DNA of 64,000 nt from Pantoea sp. Ap-967 (GCF_011752565.1 NZ_VWXK01000004.1:186001-250000), one strand, 5' to 3'. Shown: positions 1-11,687, numbered from the stretch's first letter. The notes: a model not told the origin generated them from the sequence alone. Numbers and translations: made by a program.

Positions 1-2
1 CC

Positions 3-830
3 CGCGAGCGCCAGGCCTTGGTGCAGGATGCGGCCTATCGCCTGGAGCGTTACCGGGCCAACGGCCAGGAACGTGACCCCGGGCAGGCCAAGCGCAGCTT
101 CGAGTTGTTGCGGGCGATCAACAGCAACCCGCCACCACCCTTGCAGATCGAGCGCCCTGGCCTGCCCGAGGACGGCCACGATTCGCGCACCTGGCAGCTG
201 GGCGTGGGCACCCGCGAAGACCGTGCCTACGCCGAGTACGGCCTGCGCATGGCCTACCACGACCTCAACGACAACGCCTATGGCTTCCCGCTGGGGGCGC
301 AAATCGAAATCCTGCAGCTCAAGCTGCGCCAGTACGAAGGCAACGACTGGCAGGTACAGCGCCTGGACCTGGCCACCATCCGCTCGCTGACGCCGCGCAA
401 CGCGCTGCTCAAGCCTTGGTCCTGGCAAGTAGCCGGTGGTCTTGAGCGGGTGCCGGGCAAGCATGATGACGAAGTGCTGGTGAGCCATGTGAATGGCGGC
501 GCTGGCGGCACCTGGCAACTGGCCGACAACGTGCTGGGCTTTGCCCTGGGCACGGTGCGGGTCGAGCACCACAATGATTTTGCCGGGTTCATCGCCCCGG
601 CGGCGGGGTTCAACGGCGGGCTATTGTGGCGCAACGGGCTGGGCAACCTGACGCTGGAAGCCAAGGGCGACTACTTCACCAATGGCGAAGTGCGGCGCAG
701 CCTGAGCCTGAACCAACAGTGGGAAATCAGCCAGAACCTGGGGCTGAGGTTGAGTGCATCGCGTGAATACAGCCACCTGGCCACGGCGCAGAACGAGGTG
801 ATGCTGGAGGTGAAGTGGTATCACTATTGA
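3..830 (+). CDS. C-terminal part of a DUF4105/Lnb-like envelope protein (5' end outside window)
   Basis: The frame is open from the first bases of the window, so this is the last ~275 residues of a longer protein. The visible part alternates polar and aromatic residues (WQLGVGTREDRAYAEYGLR, then many Gly/Leu/Trp strands) and ends in an aromatic-rich LEVKWYHY, like the last strand of an outer-membrane barrel. Pseudomonas proteins with an N-terminal Lnb/DUF4105 periplasmic domain end this way. The identification is by general resemblance and the diagnostic N-terminal domain is not visible. The partial state comes from the window edge, not from a mutation. Confidence 0.6.
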   Translation, partial: RERQALVQDAAYRLERYRANGQERDPGQAKRSFELLRAINSNPPPPLQIERPGLPEDGHDSRTWQLGVGTREDRAYAEYGLRMAYHDLNDNAYGFPLGAQIEILQLKLRQYEGNDWQVQRLDLATIRSLTPRNALLKPWSWQVAGGLERVPGKHDDEVLVSHVNGGAGGTWQLADNVLGFALGTVRVEHHNDFAGFIAPAAGFNGGLLWRNGLGNLTLEAKGDYFTNGEVRRSLSLNQQWEISQNLGLRLSASREYSHLATAQNEVMLEVKWYHY

Positions 831-849
831 GTCGTGGGTTGAGGCCATT

Positions 850-891
850 CGCGGGGCAAGCCCGCTCCTACAGGTGCGGGCTTGCCCCGCG
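850..891. repeat. REP palindrome
   Basis: GCGGGGCAAGCCCGCTCCTA is followed by its inverted partner, ending in GGGCTTGCCCCGC. This is the standard P. putida-type REP and can form a hairpin downstream of the preceding gene. Confidence 0.85.
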
Positions 892-998
892 CTCGATGAC
901 CACACTGTGACCCAACCGACTCTTTGACACTGTTTTGACATCGGCCTGACAAATTGCCACCTAGACTTTGCGGTATCTCTCCAGGGGTTCAGGTGGTC

Positions 999-1355
999 AT
1001 GTCGCGGTACGGGTTGGGCTTGTTCATTGCCTTGTTGCTGGCGGGTTGCGAAACCACCCACGACCAGATGGTCAACCACGGTTATCCCCCCGCCTACGCC
1101 GATGGCTTCCAGGACGGTTGCAGCAGTGGCCGCCAGGCCGCCGGGCTGATGGTTGGCGATTTTCGCAAGGACGTGCCGCGCTACCTGCACGAGCGCCCCT
1201 ACGAAAGCGGCTGGGACGATGGCTTTCGCCAGTGCCAGGCCATGCAGAACAGCGAGGACGAGCGCCAGTACCGCGAACGGTTCTGGGACGAGCGCGACCG
1301 CCAGTGGCAGCAGGAAAAGGACCGCGACGCAGCACGTGCCTACCGCCGCAATTAG
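999..1355 (+). CDS. Small lipoprotein of unknown function
   Basis: The protein has 118 residues. The start ATG at 999 is chosen because it begins a lipoprotein signal peptide directly (MSRYGLGLFIALLLAGC, lipobox LLAGC with Cys17); the longer frame would add a non-signal extension. The mature part is highly charged, with repeated Asp/Glu/Arg and Tyr-Arg pairs, and ends in a likely helix rich in Trp, Gln and Arg. It should be anchored to the outer or inner membrane on the periplasmic side. No enzyme motif is visible and I do not recognise the family. It is followed after 68 bp by the GreA/B-like gene on the same strand. Confidence 0.75.
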   Translation: MSRYGLGLFIALLLAGCETTHDQMVNHGYPPAYADGFQDGCSSGRQAAGLMVGDFRKDVPRYLHERPYESGWDDGFRQCQAMQNSEDERQYRERFWDERDRQWQQEKDRDAARAYRRN

Positions 1356-1423
1356 GTCGCAAACGGACATCCATTGAAACCGCCAACCTGCCACCATGGT
1401 CTTCTGCACCCAGGAGGCCAACC

Positions 1424-1912
1424 ATGAGCCGAGCATTCGTCAACGAAGACCAGGCCGCCGCCCAGGCAGACCAGCCGGTGGAGCGCCGCATCAGCGACCA
1501 GCCCAACTACGTCACTGCCAATGGCCTGCACCAGCTGCAGCAACGGGTGGCGCAGCTCAATGCCGTGCGCAGCGAGCTGCAGGCCCAGGGTGACCGCGCC
1601 GACAAGCAGCGCCTGGCCGATACCGAGCGCGACCTGCGCTACTTCAGCGCCCGGGTGCAAAGCGCCCAGGTGGTGCCGGCGGCAACGTCCCAGGGCAAGG
1701 TGCAGATCGGCAGCCGGGTGCGCTTCGTCGATGAGCACGACCAGGAACAGGTGGTGCAGCTGGTGGGCGAGGATGAGGCCGATGCCGGGCGTGGGATGAT
1801 CAACTGGGGGTCGCCGCTGGGGCGGGCGTTGCTCGGGGCGGGGCCTGGGGATGAGGTGGTGTGGCGCAGGCCGGTGGGGGATCAGGTGATTGAGGTTGTC
1901 GAGATTGGGTGA
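1424..1912 (+). CDS. GreA/GreB-family elongation factor-like protein
   Basis: The protein has 162 residues. ATG 1424 follows a clear AGGAGG at about 1412. An N-terminal helical stretch (residues ~25-75, rich in Leu, Gln and Arg) resembles the Gre coiled coil. The C-terminal half has a Gre-type beta domain: VQIGSRVRFVDEHDQEQVVQ, then a stretch ending with GRGMINWGSPLGRALLGAG, matching the family's IS..SP.G.ALLG pattern. Gre proteins bind the secondary channel of RNA polymerase and stimulate transcript cleavage. Whether this divergent member keeps that activity cannot be judged here. It is not the main GreA or GreB. Confidence 0.8.
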   Translation: MSRAFVNEDQAAAQADQPVERRISDQPNYVTANGLHQLQQRVAQLNAVRSELQAQGDRADKQRLADTERDLRYFSARVQSAQVVPAATSQGKVQIGSRVRFVDEHDQEQVVQLVGEDEADAGRGMINWGSPLGRALLGAGPGDEVVWRRPVGDQVIEVVEIG

Positions 1913-1921
1913 GGTGTTGGG

Positions 1922-2046
1922 GGCCGCTTGCGCGGCCCAATCGCGACCCTTGGTCGCTCCTACCTCGAACCATGAACGGCCAGGCCGCGAGGGTACCCTG
2001 TAGGAGCGACCGCAGGTCGCGAAGGGGCCGCGCAAAGCGGCCCCAA
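1922..2046. repeat. Variant REP cluster and bidirectional terminator-like hairpins between convergent genes
   Basis: GGGGCCGC(T/A)..GCGGCCCC arms surround two inverted copies of TCGCGACC..GGTCGCTCCTAC. The cluster lies between the convergent GreA/B-like gene and gdhA, where it can stop transcription from both sides. Confidence 0.7.
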
Positions 2047-2056
2047 TAACCTCGAA

Positions 2057-3700
<1,644 letters not shown>

Positions 3701-5368
3701 TTACTGCGCCAGCTTCTTGTGCCGTACACGGTGCGGCTGGGCAGCAGCATCGCCCAGGCGCTTCTTGCGGTCCGCTTCGTACTCGGTGTAGTTGCCCTCG
3801 AAGAACACCACGTTCGAGTCGTCTTCGTACGCAAGGATGTGGGTAGCCACACGGTCCAGGAACCAACGGTCGTGGGAAATCACAATGGCGGCGCCCGGGA
3901 AGTCCAGCAGGGCTTCTTCCAGGGAACGCAGGGTTTCCACGTCCAGGTCGTTGGACGGTTCGTCGAGCAGCAGGACGTTGCCGCCCTCCTTCAGGGTCAG
4001 GGCCAGGTGCAGGCGGCCACGCTCACCACCGGACAGGTCCTTGACGAACTTCTGCTGGTCGCCACCTTTGAAGTTGAAACGGCCAACATAGGTACGCGAC
4101 GGGATCTCGTAGCTGCCGATGCGGATCTGGTCGGAACCGTCGGAAATCTGCTGGAACACGGTCTTGGCGCCGTCCAGGTCTTCGCGGCTCTGGTCCACGC
4201 AAGCCAGTTGCACGGTTTCACCGATTTCGATGCTGCCCGAATCCGGCTGCTCCTTGCCCATCAGCATGCGGAACAGGGTCGACTTACCGGCACCGTTACC
4301 ACCGATAACGCCAACGATGGCGCCTTTAGGCATGGCGAACGACAGGTTGTCGATCAGCACGCGGTCGCCGTAGCCCTTGGTGACGTTCTTGAACTCGATG
4401 ACCTTGTCGCCCAGGCGTGGGCCAGCCGGGATGTAGATCTCGTTGGTTTCGCTGCGCTTCTGGAATTCCTGCGACTGCATTTCCTCGAAGCGCTGCAGAC
4501 GGGCCTTGGATTTGGACTGGCGGGCCTTGGCGCCTTTGCGCACCCACTCCAGTTCCTCTTTCATGGCCTTCTCGTGGGCGCTCTGCTGCTTGGATTCCTG
4601 CGCCAAGCGCTCGGACTTGGCTTCCAGCCAGCCCGAGTAGTTGCCTTCGTACGGGATACCGGCGCCACGGTCCAGTTCCAGGATCCAGCCGGCGACGTTG
4701 TCGAGGAAGTAACGGTCGTGGGTAATGGCCACCACGGTGCCCGGGAAGTCGTGCAGGAAGCGCTCAAGCCAGGCCACCGAGTCGGCGTCCAGGTGGTTGG
4801 TCGGTTCGTCCAGCAGCAGCATGTCGGGGGCCGACAGCAGCAGGCGGCACAGGGCCACGCGACGTTTTTCACCACCGGACAGGTGCTCGATGCGCGCATC
4901 CCAGGCCGGCAGGCGCAGGGCGTCGGCGGCGACGTCCAGCTGACGCTCCAGGTTGTGGCCATCGGCGGCCTGCAGGATGGCTTCGAGCTTGGCCTGCTCG
5001 GCGGCCAGCTTGTCGAAGTCGGCGTCGGGTTCGGCGTAGGCGGCGTAAACCTCGTCCAGGCGGGCCTGGGCGTCCTTGATCACGCTGACCGCTTCCTCGA
5101 CCACTTCACGCACGGACTTGTTCGGGTCCAGTTGCGGTTCCTGTGGCAGGTAACCAACGTTGATGTCGGGCATCGGACGGGCTTCGCCGTCGAATTCCTT
5201 GTCGACGCCCGCCATGATCCGCAGCAGGGTCGATTTACCGGCGCCGTTCAGGCCGAGCACGCCGATCTTGGCGCCAGGGAAGAACGACAGGGAGATATTC
5301 TTGAGAATTTCCCGCTTCGGCGGCACGACCTTGCTCAGCCGATGCATGGTGTAGACGTATTGAGCCAA
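3701..5368 (-). CDS. ettA: Energy-dependent translational throttle protein EttA (ABC-F ATPase)
   Basis: This is an ABC-F protein that binds the ribosomal E site and couples early elongation to the ATP/ADP ratio. It has 555 residues, as in the family. Two ABC domains are complete: Walker A GLNGAGKST and GGNGAGKST, signatures LSGGEKRR and LSGGERGR, Walker B LLLDEPTNHLD and LLLDEPSNDLD. A charged linker arm lies between them (about residues 240-310). No membrane segments are present. A TTG at 5368 is chosen as start: it gives the family N-terminus MAQYVYTMHRL and has GAGG 8 bp upstream. A TTG at 5374 is in frame but sits too close to that site. The antisense frame is open over nearly the same stretch and is a compositional shadow. 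Confidence 0.96.
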   Translation of the reverse strand: MAQYVYTMHRLSKVVPPKREILKNISLSFFPGAKIGVLGLNGAGKSTLLRIMAGVDKEFDGEARPMPDINVGYLPQEPQLDPNKSVREVVEEAVSVIKDAQARLDEVYAAYAEPDADFDKLAAEQAKLEAILQAADGHNLERQLDVAADALRLPAWDARIEHLSGGEKRRVALCRLLLSAPDMLLLDEPTNHLDADSVAWLERFLHDFPGTVVAITHDRYFLDNVAGWILELDRGAGIPYEGNYSGWLEAKSERLAQESKQQSAHEKAMKEELEWVRKGAKARQSKSKARLQRFEEMQSQEFQKRSETNEIYIPAGPRLGDKVIEFKNVTKGYGDRVLIDNLSFAMPKGAIVGVIGGNGAGKSTLFRMLMGKEQPDSGSIEIGETVQLACVDQSREDLDGAKTVFQQISDGSDQIRIGSYEIPSRTYVGRFNFKGGDQQKFVKDLSGGERGRLHLALTLKEGGNVLLLDEPSNDLDVETLRSLEEALLDFPGAAIVISHDRWFLDRVATHILAYEDDSNVVFFEGNYTEYEADRKKRLGDAAAQPHRVRHKKLAQ

Positions 5369-5550
5369 AACCAAGCCCTCTAATCAGATAGGTAAAGACA
5401 TCGACGATCGCCCAGGCGATGGGCCTGGGGGATGTGTTTACGGGGTGTAGTGAACAAAGTCGACCATTCTACGCCAACGCGCGGCGTTGCACAGGGTGGT
5501 CGGATGATGGGGGTGGGATCGTGAGGCTTTGGTTGCCTGTGCCGGCCCTT

Positions 5551-5614
5551 TCGCGGGGCAAGCCCGCTCCTACAAGGGTTTCAATCACATTGTAGGAGCG
5601 GGCTTGCCCCGCGA
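5551..5614. repeat. Inverted REP pair
   Basis: Two opposed copies of the GCGGGGCAAGCCCGCTCCTA element are separated by ~20 bp, between ettA and the next minus-strand gene. Confidence 0.9.
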
Positions 5615-5642
5615 AGAGGCCAGCAAGGCGAATGAAGCAGGC

Positions 5643-6053
5643 TCAGACGTGACGCTGTTTGCCCGCCTTGCCGCGCGGCAAGCGGCTACGGCCGTTCTGC
5701 TCGGCCAGGCGCGCCGCATAAGCGGCCTTGACGCTGAAACCACCGCTACGGGCCGGTTGCGCGGCCGCTGGGGCAGGCTTGGCCGCAGCCGGCGTGCTGA
5801 CGACCTTGCCAGCGGGCTTGGCGGCAACAGCCACGGGGGCTACATCAACCGGTGCCGCTGCCGCCTTGGCGGTCTTGCGCAGTTCGGCCAGCGATGGCGT
5901 CTTGTTCTTCGAGGCCGCAGCGGCGTCGGGCTTGTCCAGCGAACGCTGGCAGGATTTGCAGGATACGTCCGCGGTCACGGCAGTGCTGACAAGGGTCTGA
6001 CTGCTGCGCCCACAGGCGGAATCGAGGCCATTGGTGGAAAAGTGAGTAACCAA
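5643..6053 (-). CDS. Ala/Pro-rich basic hypothetical protein with N-terminal Cys motif
   Basis: The protein has about 136 residues. The N-terminus holds a SACGR followed by VSCKSCQRSL, compatible with a small zinc-binding site. The rest is low-complexity Ala/Pro/Val/Lys, ending in a very basic tail (GRSRLPRGKAGKQRH). The start is uncertain. TTG 6053 has GGAG ten bases upstream and begins just before the Cys motif. An in-frame ATG at 6080 would add nine residues but lacks a ribosome site. The domain is unassigned and a nucleic-acid-binding role is only a guess from charge. Confidence 0.6.
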   Translation of the reverse strand: MVTHFSTNGLDSACGRSSQTLVSTAVTADVSCKSCQRSLDKPDAAAASKNKTPSLAELRKTAKAAAAPVDVAPVAVAAKPAGKVVSTPAAAKPAPAAAQPARSGGFSVKAAYAARLAEQNGRSRLPRGKAGKQRHV

Positions 6054-6321
6054 AACCGAACATCTCCGATGCGTTGTCATGTGAAGCGGGCGGCATTCTC
6101 GCACAACCTGCAGGGTCTTGCCGAACGGCCCGCCCGCACCACGACCACCGGCCATGAACAGTCCATGTACAATCATACTGGCGCTTTGCCATAACTGCAG
6201 GCATGCTAGCCCGTTCGGGTGTCCGGCTATATAGTGCGCCACCGCGGTCCAGGCCTTCGCATCCCGGCATATACCGTGCATGCTCACGCCCTGCCACCGC
6301 CCCCAAACGCAGGACCAACGC

Positions 6322-9300
6322 TTGACCAATCTCAATCATCCGTCATCGCTTGGCCCCGACACGCCAGCCCCGGTTGCTTCGATGCGCAGCTCGGTGAAGG
6401 GTGCGCTGGCCCTGCTGGCCTTGATTCTGCTGGGTTTGCTGCTGTGGCAACTGTTTGCCCAGTTCCGCCATACCCAGGCCGACCAGCGCCAGCAAACCCT
6501 GGATGCCAGCGCCGAGCTGGCCGACCACCTGGGCCTGAACATGGCGCTCAAGGCCCAGCAGGCGCTGAATGTGGTTCAGCCCTACGTCAAAGCGCCGTCG
6601 CCTGCCGCCCTGCCCAGCTTGCTGGCGACCCTGCGCGAACGCCTGCCAACGCTGCGCGACCTGGCCTGGCTGGATGACGCCGGGCAGGTGCGCAGCGACA
6701 GCCTGGCCGGCACCCCCGACCGTCAGTTGATTGACGAACTGGTTGGGCTGAACCAGGGCCGCGGCTACTTCTTCGCCAACTCGGCAGACAACCGCACCAT
6801 CTACCTGCTGTTGCGCCAGGCCGCCGAGCAAGACCGTGGTTATTGGCTGCTGCGCCTGTCACCTGACTACTACCAGGCACTCACCGCACACCTGGACGGC
6901 CCCAGCCACCCGCTGTGGCTGCTGGAAAACAGCCGCAGCGGCGAGGTGCTGGAGCGCCACGCCCCGGTAGAAACCAGCAAGGAGCCCCTGCAAAGCGTGA
7001 TGCTGGCCTACATCGACAGCAGCACCTGGCAACTGCGCGGCCTGTTCGACGCGGGCCTGGCGCAGCAGAAGCTGCTGCCAGCGTTGCTCGGCAAATGCCT
7101 GCTGGCGCTGTTCTGCGCCCTGCTCCCGGTACTGGCGCTGATCAACATGCGCCGGCGCCAGCGCGCCCTGCAGGAAGACCGCCGACGCTACCAGGAAATT
7201 TTCGAGGGCACGGGCGTGGCCCTGTGCGTGCTCAACCTGTCGAGCCTGCCCGGCGAGCTCGACCGCTACCACCTGCGCAACCCTGCCGCGCTCAGGCAGA
7301 GCCTGGCCTTGGACCCCAACCTGCGCCGCACCCTGCTGCTTGAGTTGAAGATCACCGAGATCAACCAGGTGGCGCGCCAGTTGCTCAACGTCGACTGCAA
7401 CGAAGGCGCCTGGCAGCGGTTGATCGAAGGCAGCGGCGATGGCCGCGACAGCATCGGCATGCAACTGATCGACGCGCTGATCGAACAGCGCCCATCGCTG
7501 GAACTGGAGGTACGCCTGCCGGCGCCGTTGGGCGGCGAGCTGCACCTGTGGCTGATGGCGCGCTTGCCGCAACAGCGCCGTGACTACCAGGCGGTGATTC
7601 TCAGCATCAGCGACATCACCAGCCGCAAGCAGGTGGAGCTGTCGTTGCTGGAGCGCGAAAGCTTCTGGTCGGACGTGGTGCGTACCGTGCCCGACCAGCT
7701 GTACGTGCAGGATGTGCTCAGCCAGCGAATGATCTTCAGCAACCGCCACCTCGGGCAAACCCTGGGCTACGACCGCACCGAGCTTGCGCAGATGGGCGAC
7801 CGCTTCTGGGAGCTGCTGCTGCACCCCGAGGATGCCGCCCAGTACCAGGCGATGCGCCAGGGGCAGCGCGACACCGGCCACAGCCAGGCGCTGCACACCC
7901 AGCTGCGTTTTCGCCACCGCGACGGCAGCTGGCGCTGCTACGACATCCGCGAGCAAGTGCTGACCCGCGACGCCAGCGGCCTGGTGACGCGCATCATCGG
8001 CGTGGGCAAGGATGTCACCGTGCAGATCGAGGCTAGCCAGTCGCTGCGTGACAGCGAACAGCGCTACCGCATGCTCGCCGAAAGCATCAGTGACGTGATC
8101 TTCTCCACCGACAGCCGCCTGCAGCTGAACTACGTCAGCCCCTCGGTACAGGCCGTGCTGGGTTACCAGGCCGACTGGATCTTCGACAACGGCTGGCAGT
8201 CGATCATCGCCAACCCCGCCCAGCTCACCGGCATCTACAGCCTGATGGAGCGGGTCAGCAAGGCCATGGGCGACAGCGCGCAACTGGCGCAATTACGCGA
8301 GCAACTGCCAACCCAGCTGTTCCTGTTCGACTGCCTGCGCGCCGATGGCCGCAAAATTCCCATCGAGCTGCGCCTGGTGCTGGTGTGGGACGAGTTCGAG
8401 CGTTTCGAAGGCGTGCTGGGCGTGGGCCGCGACATCAGCCAGCAACGCCGCGCGGAAAAAGACCTGCGCATGGCGGCAACGGTATTCGAGCATTCCACCT
8501 CGGCCATCCTCATCACCGACCCGGCCGGCTACATCGTGCAGGCCAACGAGGCGTTCAGCCGGGTCAGCGGCCATGCGGTGAGCGATGTGCTGGACCAACT
8601 GCCCGCCATGCTGGTGGTCGACGAGCAGCAGGAAAGCCACCTGCGCTACGTGCTCAAGCAGCTGCACCAGCGCGGCAGCTGGGAAGGCGAAGTGTGGCTC
8701 AAGCGCCGCGACGGCGAACGCTACCCCGCCTGGGTGGGCATTACCGCGGTGCTGGACGACGAAGGCGACCTGGCCAGCTACGTGTGCTTCTTCACCGACA
8801 TCAGCGAGCGCAAGGCCAGCGAGCAGCGCATCCACCGCCTGGCGTACTACGACGCCCTCACCCACCTGCCCAACCGCACGCTGTTCCAGGACCGCCTGCA
8901 CACCGCGTTGCAACAGGCCGAGCGGCAAAAGGCCTGGGTGGTGCTGATGTTCCTCGACTTGGACCGCTTCAAGCCGATCAACGACTCCCTCGGCCATGCC
9001 GCCGGCGACCGCATGCTCAAGGACATGGCCCTGCGCCTGCTGGCCTGCGTGGACGATGACGACACCGTGGCGCGCATGGGCGGCGACGAGTTCACCTTGC
9101 TGCTGCAACCGCGCGCTACCCGCGAGATGGCCCTGAACCGCGCCATCCACGTGGCCGAAAGCATCCTCGCCAGCCTGGTGCGGCCGTTCGTGCTCGAAGG
9201 CCGTGAGTTCTTCGTCACCGCCAGCATCGGCATCGCCCTCAGCCCGCAGGACGGCGGTGAGCTGAGCCAGCTGATGAAGAACGCCGACACCGCCATGTAC

Positions 9301-10152
9301 CACGCCAAGGAGCGCGGCAAGAACAACTTCCAGTTCTACCAGGCCGAAATGAACGCCAGCGCCCTGGAACGCCTGGAGCTGGAAAGCGACCTGCGCCACG
9401 CCCTGGAGCAGAACGAGTTCATCCTCTACTACCAGCCGCAATTCAGCGGCGACGGCAAGCGCCTGACCGGCGCCGAGGCGCTGCTGCGCTGGCGCCACCC
9501 AACCCGTGGCCTGGTGCCGCCGGGTGACTTCATCCCGGTGATCGAGGAACTTGGCCTGGTGGTGGACGTTGGCGACTGGGTGCTGCGCGAAGCCAGCCTG
9601 CAGCTCAAGGCCTGGCACAAGGCCAAGGTGCGGGTGCCGAAAGTGTCGGTGAACATTTCCGCCCGGCAGTTCTCCGACGGCCAGCTGGGCACGCGCATCG
9701 CCACCATCCTGGAAGAAACCGGCCTACCCCCGGCGTGCCTGGAACTGGAACTGACCGAAAGCATCCTGATGCGCGAGGTGAACGAGGCGCTGCAGATTCT
9801 CGCCAGCCTGAAGAACCTGGGCCTGAGCATTGCGGTCGACGACTTCGGCACGGGTTACTCGTCGCTGAACTACCTCAAGCAGTTCCCCATCGACGTGCTG
9901 AAGATCGACCGCACCTTCGTCGACGGCCTGCCCGAGGGCGAGCAGGACGCGCAGATTGCCCGGGCGATCATCGCCATGGCCCACAGCCTCAACCTGGCGG
10001 TGATCGCCGAGGGCGTGGAAACCCACGAGCAGCTGGAGTTCCTGCGCGAACATGGCTGCGACGAGGTGCAGGGCTACCTGTTCGGCCGGCCAATGCCCGC
10101 CAACCAGTTCGAAGCGCAGTTCGCCAACGAAACGCTGTTCATGTTCCAGTAA
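6322..10152 (+). CDS. Membrane-anchored PAS-GGDEF-EAL cyclic-di-GMP protein
   Basis: The protein has 1276 residues. TTG 6322 is used because AGGA lies 7 bp upstream. A first membrane segment lies at ~24-44, a periplasmic sensor region at ~45-250 and a second membrane segment at ~253-275. Four PAS-like segments follow (~290-840), each ending in a PAC-like motif (for example SISDITSRKQ, GVGKDVTVQ, FTDISERK). The GGDEF domain has an intact GGDEF motif (residues 920-924); the EAL domain has EALLRW (1052) and the DDFGTGYSSL loop. Both catalytic signatures are complete, so synthesis and hydrolysis of c-di-GMP are both possible. The usual RxxD inhibitory site before GGDEF reads as acidic residues, so product inhibition may be absent. 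Probably controls biofilm or motility in response to an unknown periplasmic signal. Confidence 0.93.
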   Translation: MTNLNHPSSLGPDTPAPVASMRSSVKGALALLALILLGLLLWQLFAQFRHTQADQRQQTLDASAELADHLGLNMALKAQQALNVVQPYVKAPSPAALPSLLATLRERLPTLRDLAWLDDAGQVRSDSLAGTPDRQLIDELVGLNQGRGYFFANSADNRTIYLLLRQAAEQDRGYWLLRLSPDYYQALTAHLDGPSHPLWLLENSRSGEVLERHAPVETSKEPLQSVMLAYIDSSTWQLRGLFDAGLAQQKLLPALLGKCLLALFCALLPVLALINMRRRQRALQEDRRRYQEIFEGTGVALCVLNLSSLPGELDRYHLRNPAALRQSLALDPNLRRTLLLELKITEINQVARQLLNVDCNEGAWQRLIEGSGDGRDSIGMQLIDALIEQRPSLELEVRLPAPLGGELHLWLMARLPQQRRDYQAVILSISDITSRKQVELSLLERESFWSDVVRTVPDQLYVQDVLSQRMIFSNRHLGQTLGYDRTELAQMGDRFWELLLHPEDAAQYQAMRQGQRDTGHSQALHTQLRFRHRDGSWRCYDIREQVLTRDASGLVTRIIGVGKDVTVQIEASQSLRDSEQRYRMLAESISDVIFSTDSRLQLNYVSPSVQAVLGYQADWIFDNGWQSIIANPAQLTGIYSLMERVSKAMGDSAQLAQLREQLPTQLFLFDCLRADGRKIPIELRLVLVWDEFERFEGVLGVGRDISQQRRAEKDLRMAATVFEHSTSAILITDPAGYIVQANEAFSRVSGHAVSDVLDQLPAMLVVDEQQESHLRYVLKQLHQRGSWEGEVWLKRRDGERYPAWVGITAVLDDEGDLASYVCFFTDISERKASEQRIHRLAYYDALTHLPNRTLFQDRLHTALQQAERQKAWVVLMFLDLDRFKPINDSLGHAAGDRMLKDMALRLLACVDDDDTVARMGGDEFTLLLQPRATREMALNRAIHVAESILASLVRPFVLEGREFFVTASIGIALSPQDGGELSQLMKNADTAMYHAKERGKNNFQFYQAEMNASALERLELESDLRHALEQNEFILYYQPQFSGDGKRLTGAEALLRWRHPTRGLVPPGDFIPVIEELGLVVDVGDWVLREASLQLKAWHKAKVRVPKVSVNISARQFSDGQLGTRIATILEETGLPPACLELELTESILMREVNEALQILASLKNLGLSIAVDDFGTGYSSLNYLKQFPIDVLKIDRTFVDGLPEGEQDAQIARAIIAMAHSLNLAVIAEGVETHEQLEFLREHGCDEVQGYLFGRPMPANQFEAQFANETLFMFQ

Positions 10153-10365
10153 GCCTTCGCCCGCTCCCACAGGGGGTGCGTCACGGCGGAAAATCGTGCC
10201 GAAAAAGCGGACCCCAGAGTCAACTCCAATCCCCAGCCAGCCCATATACGGCGCGGGATGCAACATGAGGCCCATTGGTCCGTGACTTGATGCCACTTCA
10301 TATGCCAGGCGCGGATCAATCGGTTAGAATGCCCCCCCAAATTACCCCGATCCTTGAGGACCGCC

Positions 10366-11619
10366 ATGTTCAGCCGTGATTTGACCATTGCCAAGTACGA
10401 CGCCGAGCTCTTCGAAGCCATGCAGCAAGAAGCCCTGCGCCAGGAAGAGCATATCGAGCTGATCGCTTCGGAAAACTACACCAGCCCGGCAGTCATGGAA
10501 GCTCAGGGCTCGGTCCTGACCAACAAGTACGCCGAAGGCTACCCAGGCAAGCGCTACTACGGTGGTTGCGAGTACGTCGACGTGGTTGAGCAACTGGCCA
10601 TCGACCGTGCCAAGGAACTGTTCGGCGCCGACTACGCCAACGTTCAGCCGCACGCGGGCTCGCAAGCCAACGCCGCTGTCTACCTGGCCCTGCTGTCGGC
10701 CGGTGACACCATCCTGGGCATGAGCCTGGCCCACGGTGGCCACCTGACCCACGGTGCTTCGGTTAGCTCCTCGGGCAAGCTGTACAACGCTGTTCAGTAC
10801 GGCATCGACGGCAACGGCCTGATCGACTACGACGAAGTCGAGCGCCTGGCTGACGAGCACAAGCCGAAGATGATCGTCGCCGGTTTCTCGGCCTACTCGC
10901 AGGTACTGGACTTCGCCCGCTTCCGCGCCATCGCCGACAAGGTCGGTGCCTACCTGTTCGTCGACATGGCCCACGTTGCCGGCCTGGTTGCCGCTGGCGT
11001 GTACCCGAACCCAGTGCCATTCGCCGACGTGGTTACCACCACCACCCACAAGACCCTGCGCGGTCCACGTGGCGGCCTGATCCTGGCCCGTGCCAACGCC
11101 GACATCGAGAAGAAGCTGAACTCCGCCGTGTTCCCAGGCGCCCAGGGCGGCCCGCTGGAGCACGTGATCGCGGCCAAGGCCATCTGCTTCAAGGAAGCGC
11201 TGCAGCCTGAGTTCAAGGCTTACCAGCAGCAAGTGGTGAAGAACGCCCAGGCCATGGCCGAAGTGTTCATCGAGCGTGGTTTCGACGTGGTATCCGGTGG
11301 TACTCAGAACCACCTGTTCCTGCTGTCGCTGATCAAGCAGGAAATCTCCGGTAAAGATGCTGACGCTGCCCTGGGCAAAGCCTTCATCACCGTCAACAAG
11401 AACTCGGTACCGAACGACCCACGTTCCCCGTTCGTGACCTCGGGCCTGCGTTTCGGCACCCCAGCCGTCACCACCCGTGGCTTCAAGGAAACCGAGTGCC
11501 GCGAGCTGGCTGGCTGGATCTGCGACATCCTGGCCGACCTGAACAACGAAGCGGTGATCGACGCCGTGCGTGAGAAGGTCAAGGCCATCTGCAAGAAGCT
11601 GCCGGTTTACGGCAACTGA
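10366..11619 (+). CDS. glyA: Serine hydroxymethyltransferase
   Basis: This PLP enzyme interconverts serine plus tetrahydrofolate with glycine plus 5,10-methylene-THF. It has 417 residues, the usual length. The PLP lysine is in [16 protein letters not shown] at Lys229, the same number as in E. coli GlyA. Early conserved blocks [11 protein letters not shown] and [13 protein letters not shown] are also present. ATG 10366 is the family start ([12 protein letters not shown]) with GAGG a few bases upstream. A rho-independent terminator follows at 11638. Confidence 0.97.
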   Translation: MFSRDLTIAKYDAELFEAMQQEALRQEEHIELIASENYTSPAVMEAQGSVLTNKYAEGYPGKRYYGGCEYVDVVEQLAIDRAKELFGADYANVQPHAGSQANAAVYLALLSAGDTILGMSLAHGGHLTHGASVSSSGKLYNAVQYGIDGNGLIDYDEVERLADEHKPKMIVAGFSAYSQVLDFARFRAIADKVGAYLFVDMAHVAGLVAAGVYPNPVPFADVVTTTTHKTLRGPRGGLILARANADIEKKLNSAVFPGAQGGPLEHVIAAKAICFKEALQPEFKAYQQQVVKNAQAMAEVFIERGFDVVSGGTQNHLFLLSLIKQEISGKDADAALGKAFITVNKNSVPNDPRSPFVTSGLRFGTPAVTTRGFKETECRELAGWICDILADLNNEAVIDAVREKVKAICKKLPVYGN

Positions 11620-11637
11620 TTGGCAAACGCCTGATGT

Positions 11638-11667
11638 GAAAAAGCCCGGCCTTGTGCCGGGCTTTTT
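11638..11667 (+). terminator. Intrinsic terminator of glyA
   Basis: Stem AAAGCCCGGC/GCCGGGCTTT with a four-base loop followed by a T run, 19 bases after the glyA stop. Confidence 0.93.
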
Positions 11668-11687
11668 CGTACCTTGCTCGCAATTCT

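Noticed and set aside
968..1423. Extension of the GreA/B-like frame upstream to 968
   Set aside because: The extension overlaps the lipoprotein gene, is Arg/Pro/Gly-rich and has no similarity to Gre; AGGAGG before ATG 1424 fixes the start.
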